A stretch of 17,282 nucleotides of DNA. Origin: an uncultured Marvinbryantia sp. (GTDB lineage: Bacteria; Bacillota; Clostridia; Lachnospirales; Lachnospiraceae). Numbering within the stretch: the stretch's first letter is position 1; each line of letters starts with the position of its first letter. The stretch spans positions 1 through 17,282 of the forward strand of contig CAKRVB010000041.1 in the NCBI GenBank assembly GCA_934408725.1, given 5' to 3'. Positions 1 to 6,542 of the stretch are shown piece after piece. The position numbers and the translations under genes are program-made. The notes below the pieces were generated by a model, which was not told the origin of the DNA, searched no databases, and saw only the letters and a list, made by a program, of their open reading frames with translations.

Positions 1-256
1 CACGTCCCAATATGGAATCATCATCAATTGGCATCCCGCAGCACTGACAAATCAGCTTTCTGGGTTCTCCCAAAAGCATATTGATTGAGACATCAAATTC
101 TTTCGATAAGAGCTTAAGGGTATCCGTGTTTGGAACGGTATCTCCATTTTCCCAACGTGATACTGCCTGCCTTGTAACCATGATTTTATCTGCCAGCTCG
201 TCCTGTGACATTCCTCTTTCAGTACGAAGTTTTAAAATAATATTTTTTGTTTCCAT
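1..256 (-). CDS. XRE-family transcriptional regulator with C-terminal zinc ribbon (partial, cut by window edge)
   Basis: The 85 visible residues begin METKNIILKLRTERGMSQDE. Residues about 5-62 form a helix-turn-helix of the Cro/C1 (HTH_3) type: the MSQDELADK helix, the TRQAVSRWENG recognition helix and the TLKLLSKEFDVS helix are all present. The LGEP segment is followed by C70-Q-C72-C73-G-M-P-I, which resembles the start of the putative zinc-ribbon domain often attached to such regulators in Firmicutes. The rest lies beyond the left edge. The start is well supported by a GGAGGTGA ribosome site at about 262-269, 6-7 nt ahead of the ATG. It lies downstream of the flavodiiron gene on the same strand but 356 bp away, so it is probably separately transcribed. 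The target genes cannot be deduced. DNA-binding role: confident; specific function: unknown. Confidence 0.9.
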   Translation of the reverse strand, partial: METKNIILKLRTERGMSQDELADKIMVTRQAVSRWENGDTVPNTDTLKLLSKEFDVSINMLLGEPRKLICQCCGMPIDDDSILGR

Positions 257-612
257 AATCGTCACCTCCGTTATCTTTATCATATCAATAAATCCACAGT
301 CTGAAAAGCAACCTGCTGTTGCCACAAGCTCTGCCGTTCGTATTCTGCCTCTCACTTTAGCTGAACCGACAGCTGATGCAGAATTTCTTCTATTTTCCTG
401 TCGTCAAACCAATCACAGAATCCAGCTGTATTCTATACTCTGATTTTTCAATAATCGTTTTTTATTTGATTCGATTTATTTTAGAAAACAACCACCAACA
501 GCATCTTGAACTGTTCCTGTCCATATACTGCATACTCTTTTTATTTCCCATAACGACAGCAGAGCTGCTGCAAAACTGCAACAGCTCTGTTATCATTAAT
601 TCATTTTTCTTT
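257..612. other. Intergenic stretch of about 350 bp without a convincing gene
   Basis: Between the flavodiiron stop codon and the XRE start I find no frame with a ribosome site and plausible protein. Open frames here (for example across 376-612) encode low-complexity F/L/I-rich text and run antisense into neighbouring genes. The stretch is A/T-rich and contains one strong hairpin at 560-589. On the minus strand there is a TTGACG hexamer near position 395 but no good -10 at 16-18 nt, so I do not call a promoter for the XRE gene. Confidence 0.6.
560..589 (-). other. Strong hairpin 25-50 nt downstream of the flavodiiron gene
   Basis: CAGAGCTGCTGCA (560-572) pairs with TGCAACAGCTCTG (577-589) around a 4-nt loop: 13 pairs, with one U-G wobble when read as minus-strand RNA. 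It sits just after the flavodiiron stop codon at 613-615. It lacks a U-tract in the minus direction (the following bases read CTGTCGTTATGGG), so it is not a canonical intrinsic terminator. On the plus strand a loose T-rich run follows, but there is no upstream plus-strand gene. It may be an mRNA 3'-end stabilising or processing structure. Confidence 0.55.
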
Positions 613-2403
613 TTACTGTATTGGTTCGAAGTCTGCTGCTCCATGCTTGCACAGCGGGCAGATGATATCTTCTGGAAGTTCCTCCCCTTCATAGATGTAT
701 CCGCAGACTTTGCATACGAATCCTTTTTTTCCTTCTGTTTCTGGCTTTGGTTTTACATTTTGCTGATAGTAGGTGTAAGTCATGGTATCCTGATCACTCA
801 TGACACGGGCTTCCGTCACGCTGCAGATAAACATTCCGTGAGTGCCCAGATCTACGTACTGCTCTACTTTCAGAGACATAAATGCGTTGATGTATTTGTC
901 CAGGAATACCAGCCCGTTTCCGGATCGGTTGATCTTCTGTCCTGCGAATTTGTCTGCGGTTCTTCCTGACTGGAAGCCAAACTGCTGGAATACCGAGAAT
1001 GGTGCGTCTACGGACAGGCAGTTTACATTCAAGACTCCGGTCTGCTGGATCACATGATGAGAATAATTTGCTTTGTTGATGTTCACTGCTACACGGTATG
1101 GATTATCTGTCAGCTGGGTAACGGTATTTACGATAAGTCCGTTATCCTTCTTTCCATCATTAGAAGTCACTACATAGAGTCCATAGCCAATGCGAAACAG
1201 TGCTGTCATGTCATTTTTGTTTGCAAGGCTGTCATCTTTGGCAATATACTCTTTGCAGAGCTCATCTGTCATGGCTTCTATCTGTTTACGGTTTTCTTCT
1301 TTTACTGCAGACCAGATGTGTACCGTATTCTTCAGCCACTCTATTTTCTTGCATCCAGACATCATCTCTTTCATGATCTTTGCTGCCAGCGGAGCCCAGG
1401 TACCATTTTCAATAAGGCCTACTGTACGATTCTGATAATTATGCTCTGCCAGTCTGGTAATAAAGTCATTCATAAATGGATAAATGCTGGCATTATAAGT
1501 GGTGGTTGCAAGGATCAGCTTAGAATAACGGAACGCATCGCTGATTGCCTGAGACATATCATCTCTTGCCAGATCATAAACTACAACCTTCGGACATCCT
1601 TTTGCTTTTAATTTATCCGCAAGCAGTGTCACTGCCTGTTTGGTATGGCCATATACAGAGGTGTAGGCAATCACAATACCATCTTCTTCCGGTGTATAAG
1701 AGGACCATGTATCATAGAGACCGATGTAATGTCCAAGATCTTCGGTAAGTACCGGTCCATGCAGAGGACAGATCATCTGAATATCCAGTGTTGCCGCTAC
1801 TTTCAGAAGCTTCTGTACCTGTGCACCGTATTTTCCTACGATTCCAATGAAGTATCTTCTTGCTTCATCATCCCATGGTTCTTCCACATCCAGTGCACCG
1901 AATTTTCCAAATCCATCTGCGGAAAACAGGACTTTTTCGGTACTGTCATACGTAACCATTACCTCTGGCCAATGTACCATCGGTGCAAATGCAAAGGTAA
2001 GCTGATGATAGCCAAGAGACAGTGTTCCACCATTTTCCATCTCGATCTTCTTGCCTTCCAGATCCAGTTCAAAGAAGTTGTGGATCATATTCATGGCTTT
2101 CCCGGTAGCTACTACGGTCGTATCTGGGTATACTTTCAGGAAATTTGCAATATTGGCTGCATGGTCAGGTTCCATGTGCTGTACAATCAGATAATCCGGT
2201 TTACGGCCTTCCAGAACCTGCTGAATATTATCCAGCCACTGGTGAGTAAACTCTGCATCTACGGTATCCATAACGGCAATCTTTTCATCCAGAATCACAT
2301 AAGAATTATAAGACATTCCGTTTGGCACTTTATACTGTCCTTCAAACAGGTCAACATGGTGATCATTCACTCCAACATATTTAATCGTATCTGTAACCTT
2401 CAT
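613..2403 (-). CDS. fprA: Flavodiiron protein (A-type flavoprotein) fused to flavin-reductase-like and rubredoxin modules
   Basis: Flavodiiron proteins reduce O2 to water or NO to N2O in the cytoplasm of anaerobes; this is family knowledge. Numbering from the chosen start (596 aa): the metallo-beta-lactamase-like core (about 1-240) has diiron ligands H76-x-E78-x-D80-H81, H144, D163 and H215. A flavodoxin domain (about 242-385) has the FMN loop TSVYGHT at 248-254. A flavin-reductase-like domain spans about 398-545. A short rubredoxin at the C-terminus has C564-x2-C567 and C582-x2-C585. Such fusions can carry their own electron relay from reduced flavin or NAD(P)H to the diiron site. The longest frame would begin at a GTG at 2418, but that codon lies inside the GGAGGA ribosome site at 2411-2416, so I start at the third of three consecutive ATGs; the ATG at 2406 is possible. 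It is divergent from a Crp/Fnr regulator that probably controls it. Confidence 0.95.
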   Translation of the reverse strand: MKVTDTIKYVGVNDHHVDLFEGQYKVPNGMSYNSYVILDEKIAVMDTVDAEFTHQWLDNIQQVLEGRKPDYLIVQHMEPDHAANIANFLKVYPDTTVVATGKAMNMIHNFFELDLEGKKIEMENGGTLSLGYHQLTFAFAPMVHWPEVMVTYDSTEKVLFSADGFGKFGALDVEEPWDDEARRYFIGIVGKYGAQVQKLLKVAATLDIQMICPLHGPVLTEDLGHYIGLYDTWSSYTPEEDGIVIAYTSVYGHTKQAVTLLADKLKAKGCPKVVVYDLARDDMSQAISDAFRYSKLILATTTYNASIYPFMNDFITRLAEHNYQNRTVGLIENGTWAPLAAKIMKEMMSGCKKIEWLKNTVHIWSAVKEENRKQIEAMTDELCKEYIAKDDSLANKNDMTALFRIGYGLYVVTSNDGKKDNGLIVNTVTQLTDNPYRVAVNINKANYSHHVIQQTGVLNVNCLSVDAPFSVFQQFGFQSGRTADKFAGQKINRSGNGLVFLDKYINAFMSLKVEQYVDLGTHGMFICSVTEARVMSDQDTMTYTYYQQNVKPKPETEGKKGFVCKVCGYIYEGEELPEDIICPLCKHGAADFEPIQ

Positions 2404-2410
2404 CATCATT

Positions 2411-2416
2411 TCCTCC
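2411..2416 (-). promoter_or_regulatory. Ribosome binding site that sets the flavodiiron start
   Basis: GGAGGA on the minus strand lies 7 nt before the ATG at 2401-2403, 4 nt before the ATG at 2404-2406 and 1 nt before the ATG at 2407-2409. It overlaps the in-frame GTG at 2416-2418, which rules that codon out as start. Confidence 0.8.
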
Positions 2417-2462
2417 ACTTCTTATTTATGTTTTCTATTTTGTATCTGTAACTTTGTGTTCC

Positions 2463-2475
2463 TTAACTTTGTTAA
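2463..2475. promoter_or_regulatory. Perfect short palindrome over the flavodiiron -10/start region
   Basis: TTAAC-TTT-GTTAA is a perfect 5-3-5 inverted repeat. It starts 2 nt downstream of the proposed -10 of the flavodiiron promoter and covers the expected transcription start, a position suited to a repressor. Part of it (TAACTTTGT) also recurs 15 bp away at 2449-2457. It could be chance in A/T-rich DNA. Confidence 0.35.
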
Positions 2476-2476
2476 T

Positions 2477-2485
2477 ATAATAACA
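2477..2485 (-). promoter_or_regulatory. Extended -10 promoter for the flavodiiron gene
   Basis: The minus strand reads TGTTATTAT: a TGn extension plus the -10 hexamer TATTAT (2477-2482). No recognisable -35 lies 17 nt upstream (CAGAAA at 2500-2505). That fits a promoter depending on the extended -10 and an activator. The expected start is near 2470, giving a leader of about 65 nt. Confidence 0.5.
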
Positions 2486-2503
2486 GATTGTTTTTAGAAT
2501 TTC

Positions 2504-2519
2504 TGTTGCAAAAGTCACA
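2504..2519. promoter_or_regulatory. Candidate Crp/Fnr-type operator
   Basis: TGTTG-CAAAAG-TCACA matches the CRP-type consensus TGTGA-N6-TCACA with one perfect half. Its centre (2511.5) is about 41.5 bp upstream of the flavodiiron start inferred from the extended -10, the class II activator position. It is about 48 bp upstream of the divergent regulator's expected start. The regulator's recognition helix differs from CRP (RSAMTR rather than RETVGR), so its true site may differ. Confidence 0.45.
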
Positions 2520-2544
2520 AAACTGTTTTTTTATATAAAAAATA

Positions 2545-2553
2545 TGTTATAAT
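2545..2553 (+). promoter_or_regulatory. Extended -10 promoter for the Crp/Fnr gene
   Basis: TGTTATAAT combines a TGn extension with a perfect TATAAT (2548-2553). The -35 region is only T-rich. The expected start is near 2560, giving a leader of about 17 nt that contains the AAGGAG ribosome site (2563-2568). Confidence 0.65.
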
Positions 2554-2576
2554 CGTACACAAAAGGAGAAAACACT

Positions 2577-3212
2577 ATGTCACAGATTACACTTTTTACC
2601 GATATTCTTCCCGAAGAACAGGAAAGAATGCGTGTCTGTTTTCAGGCTAAAGAGATGACATTTCAAAATGGAGAAACGATCATGGAATACTCTCATTCCA
2701 TGAATAAGATCGGCCTGATTCTTTCCGGCCGTGCTGTACTGTATTGCTGCGATGAAGCAGGCAATCAGTATCTGATCGATGAATTGAAAAAAGATGCAGT
2801 TTTTGGAGAACCGTTCCTTCTTCCGGCTGATTCTCAGCACTATTATGTCAATGCGGAAGAAGAAACCAGCGTCATGTTTATTGATTATGAGCATGTCATT
2901 AAGCGATGCGAGAATGCCTGTCATCATCACAGTCAAATGGTGAGCAATCTTCTGCAGATGACAGCCTTGCAGTCCAGGCAGCAGATGAATCGTATCTATG
3001 TACTGTCCAGATCTACCACACGAGAAAAGATTCTCGCCTATCTGAACAGCCTTTCTGCTGAAACACATAGTCAGGACTTACGCCTCCCTATGTCCTATAC
3101 CGCTTTGGCTCAATATCTCAGCGTCGATCGCAGTGCCATGACAAGAGAATTAAAATTTCTGGAAAAAGAGGGTGTGCTGAGAAAAGAAGGACGGAATATT
3201 CATCTACACTAA
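2577..3212 (+). CDS. Crp/Fnr-family transcriptional regulator
   Basis: This 211-aa protein has the usual family length and layout. An N-terminal cyclic-nucleotide-binding-like beta-barrel (about 1-115) contains LILSGRAVLY and FGEPFLL segments. A dimerisation helix (about 118-142) follows, then a C-terminal winged helix (about 145-208) with LAQYLSVDRSAMTRELKFL as the helix-turn-helix. The recognition helix has R185-S-A-M-T-R190, so the conserved Glu of CRP/FNR is Ser, a variant common in clostridial members. There is no N-terminal FNR-type cysteine cluster, but C111-x3-C115-H-H-H at the barrel/helix junction, plus C21, C57 and C58, could bind metal or haem or sense redox; that is inference. 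AAGGAG lies 8 nt before the ATG. Divergent placement beside the flavodiiron gene suggests a response to O2, NO or redox stress. Confidence 0.92.
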   Translation: MSQITLFTDILPEEQERMRVCFQAKEMTFQNGETIMEYSHSMNKIGLILSGRAVLYCCDEAGNQYLIDELKKDAVFGEPFLLPADSQHYYVNAEEETSVMFIDYEHVIKRCENACHHHSQMVSNLLQMTALQSRQQMNRIYVLSRSTTREKILAYLNSLSAETHSQDLRLPMSYTALAQYLSVDRSAMTRELKFLEKEGVLRKEGRNIHLH

Positions 3213-4646
3213 CTCCAATAATACTTCATACACTTTCTCATTTCTCATCACTACTAATGCCAGTCTTTCTTTAGCCTGATTCAGTACATGAAATAGTCTT
3301 CTTACATCTGACATCTCCTGTTCTCCTACTCTTTCAGATCTTAGATACCCCTTTTCATCATAATAATACCGCTCATCCAGAACCACTGCCAGCCGCTCTG
3401 CATCTCTCACTGCCATACCTTTCATCTCAGAACAGGTCAGTCTTCTCTGATGCCCTTGCATATCATACCCCTGCAACAGATTTTCTGCTTCTTTTTCGTT
3501 GTTCGCATAAACCACTTCGATATGAGGATAGCTTCTGTGACATTTGTTACGTGGCAAATGTATCATATTCTGAATAAACGAAGACAGTTCTGCATTAGTC
3601 CGGATACGGTTGGTCAGACGAAATGTCTGTACTTCCGGTAGATTTTTCAATATTCTGACTGCATTTTCTCCCAGTTCTTCCGGCGCTATCATATCTTCGC
3701 AGTCACTGGAAAATATCATTGGATATTCCATATTTTGTTCCAGCAAAATCTTCAATTTATCTGGCGACAATAGGTGTGCTTCATCAATCAGAACTGCATG
3801 ATATGTACTAAAATCCATTTCTTTTTCTATCTGATTATCTGGCAAAAAAACGATCCGGCGTAGCCGTTCATGCAACTGTTCCCATTTTTTACCATTTTCT
3901 CCGCAATGAATCATACAAACTGACTGCCTGTTAGACAGCTTCATGGCTATATCATACAGCAGCAATGTCTTTCCAGTTCCCGGTAATCCACTGAACCAGA
4001 AATACTGTCCTTCTTTTATTTTGATTTTCCTTAAAATCTGACGTTCAATATCTCTCTGCTGGGAAGTCAAAAAATACTCTTTTCTAAGAAAACGATCCGG
4101 TTCTGCCAATGGAGATATAAGATATAATTCTGCCTGAAAAAGATCTTCAATATTGCCTTCATAGTCATTGCCGTCTTTTTGCAAATCAGTACAAAGTTCT
4201 CCCCAATCCGCATCTACAATACGATCATGATTTGTCAAACGTACCAACCGATTTTGACTGCTAATATAAGTATAAGAACGAATCTGCCTGCCAAGAGCTG
4301 TCAGATAATAACGATTCTGTATCAGTTGCTTTCGGATAGCTTCCTCTGATACTGCACCACTTTTTAGTTCTATATTTACAATCTGCTCATCCGTAATCTG
4401 AAGAAGATCAAATTCTTTTCCAAGTCTCGGAATCTGAAATGAATAAAAAAGACGGAGTTTGTACACCTCAGACATATGTTTTTCCAGATGATTTACCAAC
4501 TCTTTCATACTGGATAATTCCCATTCTCGGATATTTAACGGATATTCCCTGCCCGATAAATGCTGCTCCATCTTCTGTAACTGCTTTATATTCTGATTCC
4601 TTGTGATTGTATAGACTGATACTGATCTCATAACTTCCACCACCAT
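3204..4646 (-). CDS. PD-(D/E)xK nuclease-like domain fused to P-loop ATPase (DUF2075-like helicase relative)
   Basis: A 480-aa protein. The N-terminal part has GKEFD80 followed by NIE93-L-K95-S, the D...(D/E)xK arrangement of restriction-endonuclease-fold nucleases, then a Q/N-rich helix (residues 107-112). The ATPase has Walker A G220-LPGTGKT and Walker B VLID288-E289-AH, followed by an FRLTNRIRT motif (342-350), as in DUF2075/Schlafen-like NTPases. A full second RecA-like lobe with a late arginine-finger motif is not obvious after residue 400, so this may be a nuclease-ATPase rather than a processive helicase. It is last in a minus-strand run after AEC and Nudix genes (33-nt gap). The start is uncertain: the ATG at 4629-4631 has GGTGG 5 nt upstream and may be preferred. 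A DNA-restriction or defence role is possible but unproven. Confidence 0.8.
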   Translation of the reverse strand: MVVEVMRSVSVYTITRNQNIKQLQKMEQHLSGREYPLNIREWELSSMKELVNHLEKHMSEVYKLRLFYSFQIPRLGKEFDLLQITDEQIVNIELKSGAVSEEAIRKQLIQNRYYLTALGRQIRSYTYISSQNRLVRLTNHDRIVDADWGELCTDLQKDGNDYEGNIEDLFQAELYLISPLAEPDRFLRKEYFLTSQQRDIERQILRKIKIKEGQYFWFSGLPGTGKTLLLYDIAMKLSNRQSVCMIHCGENGKKWEQLHERLRRIVFLPDNQIEKEMDFSTYHAVLIDEAHLLSPDKLKILLEQNMEYPMIFSSDCEDMIAPEELGENAVRILKNLPEVQTFRLTNRIRTNAELSSFIQNMIHLPRNKCHRSYPHIEVVYANNEKEAENLLQGYDMQGHQRRLTCSEMKGMAVRDAERLAVVLDERYYYDEKGYLRSERVGEQEMSDVRRLFHVLNQAKERLALVVMRNEKVYEVLLELV

Positions 4647-4679
4647 TTTGCTCTCTTATAAAACAGTTATTGTACTTCT

Positions 4680-5294
4680 TTACTCCAACACACTCTCCCA
4701 ATGTTCACTTTCATAAGCTTCAAAACATAACCGTATCTGCTCTTCTGTGGTCTTTTCCACGGCCAGGTTCTCCGGCAATTCTTTCTTTCCGAAATACTTT
4801 ATCTCAGTGGTCTCAATATTATCTTCAAAACTGCCTCCCAGTACGTTACAGAGCACAAAAATCTTTATCACGCCATATGGCAGGTTGCATCGATTGTGCT
4901 TTCTCCAGTCCTGGACTGCGATCAGTTTTTCTGCTGCCGCATCCAACCCGGTTTCTTCTTTTATTTCTTTGATTGTATTGGAAGCCACTGACTGATCTAC
5001 GTCGCACCATCCGCCAGGCAGAGACCAGGTACCATTATTTTCGTGTACCAGCAGAATTTTTCCATCTTTGAAAATAGCAGCTCTGGTATCAATCTTCGGA
5101 GTCTGATATCCTGTCTCATTGCAGAAAAATGCCTGCACTTTTTCGATGGGGAGATCGGTTTCGCAGGCGATCATTTCTGCTGCGATCTTACGCAATTCTT
5201 CGTACCGCTCGATATCATATTCATTTTTGCAGTAAGCCAGCCCTGCCTGGGCAAGACTCTGTATTCTAATGGCAAATTCTGTCCACTTGTTCAT
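4680..5294 (-). CDS. Nudix hydrolase with N-terminal Nudix_N domain (ADP-ribose pyrophosphatase-like)
   Basis: A 204-aa protein. Residues about 1-60 are a helical N-terminal domain of the type found in YjhB-like/COG1051 enzymes. The Nudix fold follows, with SLPGG95 and the Nudix box G95-x5-Q101-x7-K109-E-I-K-E-E114-T-G-L117. The catalytic REUxEExGU core is intact with Lys for Arg; the first Glu of Gx5E is Gln, a tolerated variation in some subfamilies. Family members hydrolyse nucleoside diphosphates linked to another moiety, often ADP-ribose; the substrate cannot be deduced here. AGAGGAG lies about 9 nt before the ATG. It starts 16 nt after the AEC permease stop and is followed 33 nt later by the nuclease/ATPase gene, so co-transcription is likely. 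Confidence 0.9.
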   Translation of the reverse strand: MNKWTEFAIRIQSLAQAGLAYCKNEYDIERYEELRKIAAEMIACETDLPIEKVQAFFCNETGYQTPKIDTRAAIFKDGKILLVHENNGTWSLPGGWCDVDQSVASNTIKEIKEETGLDAAAEKLIAVQDWRKHNRCNLPYGVIKIFVLCNVLGGSFEDNIETTEIKYFGKKELPENLAVEKTTEEQIRLCFEAYESEHWESVLE

Positions 5295-5310
5295 ACTATT
5301 TTTCTCCTCT

Positions 5311-6243
5311 TTACACTACCAGTTGGAATAAATAAATCATCACCGGCATGGTCACCACTGACAGCAATGTAGTCAGCACATACAGGGAACTGGAATAAGC
5401 TGCATCACTGTCATATAGCTGAGCCATAGAGGTCACGGCCGCACAGGCTGGGGTAATTGATGCCAGATATACGATCATCAGCACATTTTTGGCATCTGTG
5501 AGATTCGAAAACAGATAGATGACTTTCATCAATGGCAACACCAGCATTGGATAAATCAGCAGACGTGATACTGTCGGCAGATAATTCCGTTTTCTGGTAA
5601 ATACAGTCTTCAACGGTATATCTGCAATGACCATTCCAGCCAGGAGCATTCCCAGTGGGCCCATCAGATTGCTCATCCGGTTCAGTACATTCTGCGCTCC
5701 ATCCGGAAGCTGGATGTGTAATGCAAACAATATTATTCCGATTATAATTGAGATAATATTGATGTTACCAACGATCTTCTTCCAGTCTATCTTCTGTTCT
5801 CCACAAAGCAGGCTCTTACAATGCGTCCACAGCAGTATGATCTGAACCATAATAAAGGCACTGGTATAGATCACATATTCCTGACCAAACAATTTTTGCA
5901 CCAGTGGAATCACCAGTATGCTGGCATTTGTGTAAATCATGGTGGTACATTCAATGACATTCAGATGCAGCGGTTTTCGCAGTACCGCAGTCACTGCCAG
6001 ATATAAAATATGTACCGCTGTCGCCGCTATACAGGCTAATACCAATCCTTTTTGCACTTCCGGCGTGGCATCAATCTGAAACGCATTAATGATCATACAT
6101 GGAGTGGCCAGGTACACAATAATCACAGAAAGACTTTTACTGTCTGAACCTTTCAGAATTCCAAGTTTTACAATCAGATACCCCATAATCATGATTGCAA
6201 ATAATTCCAGAATTCCCTTCATCAATAAGAAACTAAGCTGCAT
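5311..6243 (-). CDS. AEC-family (auxin efflux carrier-like) permease
   Basis: A 310-aa integral membrane protein with about ten hydrophobic segments in the 5+5 arrangement typical of the family. It begins MQLSFLLMKGILELFAIMIM, and a polar break occurs near the middle (around CKSLLCGEQKIDWKK). YLATPCMIINAF in the first repeat and YLASITPACAAVTSMAQLY in the second are the characteristic paired proline-containing segments. Bacterial members export or import small organic acids such as malate or malonate; the substrate here is unknown. AAGGAGA lies 7 nt before the start. It heads a likely operon with Nudix and nuclease/ATPase genes. No clear promoter was found in the 280 bp upstream, so read-through from the UvrA-like operon is possible. 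Confidence 0.9.
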   Translation of the reverse strand: MQLSFLLMKGILELFAIMIMGYLIVKLGILKGSDSKSLSVIIVYLATPCMIINAFQIDATPEVQKGLVLACIAATAVHILYLAVTAVLRKPLHLNVIECTTMIYTNASILVIPLVQKLFGQEYVIYTSAFIMVQIILLWTHCKSLLCGEQKIDWKKIVGNINIISIIIGIILFALHIQLPDGAQNVLNRMSNLMGPLGMLLAGMVIADIPLKTVFTRKRNYLPTVSRLLIYPMLVLPLMKVIYLFSNLTDAKNVLMIVYLASITPACAAVTSMAQLYDSDAAYSSSLYVLTTLLSVVTMPVMIYLFQLVV

Positions 6244-6542
6244 ATTTTTCTCTCCTTCGTATCCTGTTTTCTCTTTTTCCTATCTCTTGACACTACTGCA
6301 ATCTCTGGAATCACACCGTGTTCTTTAGACACTCTCTTACTGTATCGACTTATAATATCACGATCTGTATGCATAATAAATGGATACCTGCCAAGGAGCT
6401 GCCACATTCCATCTGCATCCTGGATCTGCTTCAGTTTAGAGTATTCTTCCTTGTCCGGTATGGATCCGGGAAGGACGGCTTCTCTACTGCCTGTCCAGAA
6501 AGTTTGGATGATATTTTTGTTTATCTTAAATCCACTTTCCCG
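6222..6542 (-). pseudogene. Possible gene remnant between the UvrA2-like gene and the AEC permease
   Basis: The minus-strand frame between stops is open for 106 codons without a standard start until the ATG at 6405-6407. Its text looks protein-like in the middle (QIQDADGMWQLLGRYPFIMH, then DRDIISRYSK) and becomes a Lys/Arg-rich tail that runs into the permease start. No ribosome site precedes the internal ATG. It could be the eroded 3' part of a lost gene or merely a chance open frame in a 282-bp spacer. I recognise no family. Confidence 0.25.

Noticed and set aside
81..443. 120-codon plus-strand frame opposite the XRE gene
   Set aside because: It is antisense to a clear helix-turn-helix protein with a strong ribosome site; no independent support.
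462..692. 76-codon minus-strand frame overlapping the flavodiiron 3' end
   Set aside because: It begins inside the rubredoxin module in another frame and its text is unlike a protein; the hairpin at 560-589 explains its middle.
1054..2451. Several plus-strand open frames of 70-270 codons opposite the flavodiiron gene
   Set aside because: They are antisense shadows of a clearly recognisable protein, with Cys/Ile/His-rich text, no ribosome sites and no family resemblance.
2520..2547. A/T-rich run upstream of the Crp/Fnr gene as curved DNA or an origin box
   Set aside because: The run is short and sufficiently explained as promoter spacer; no repeated DnaA-type boxes were seen.
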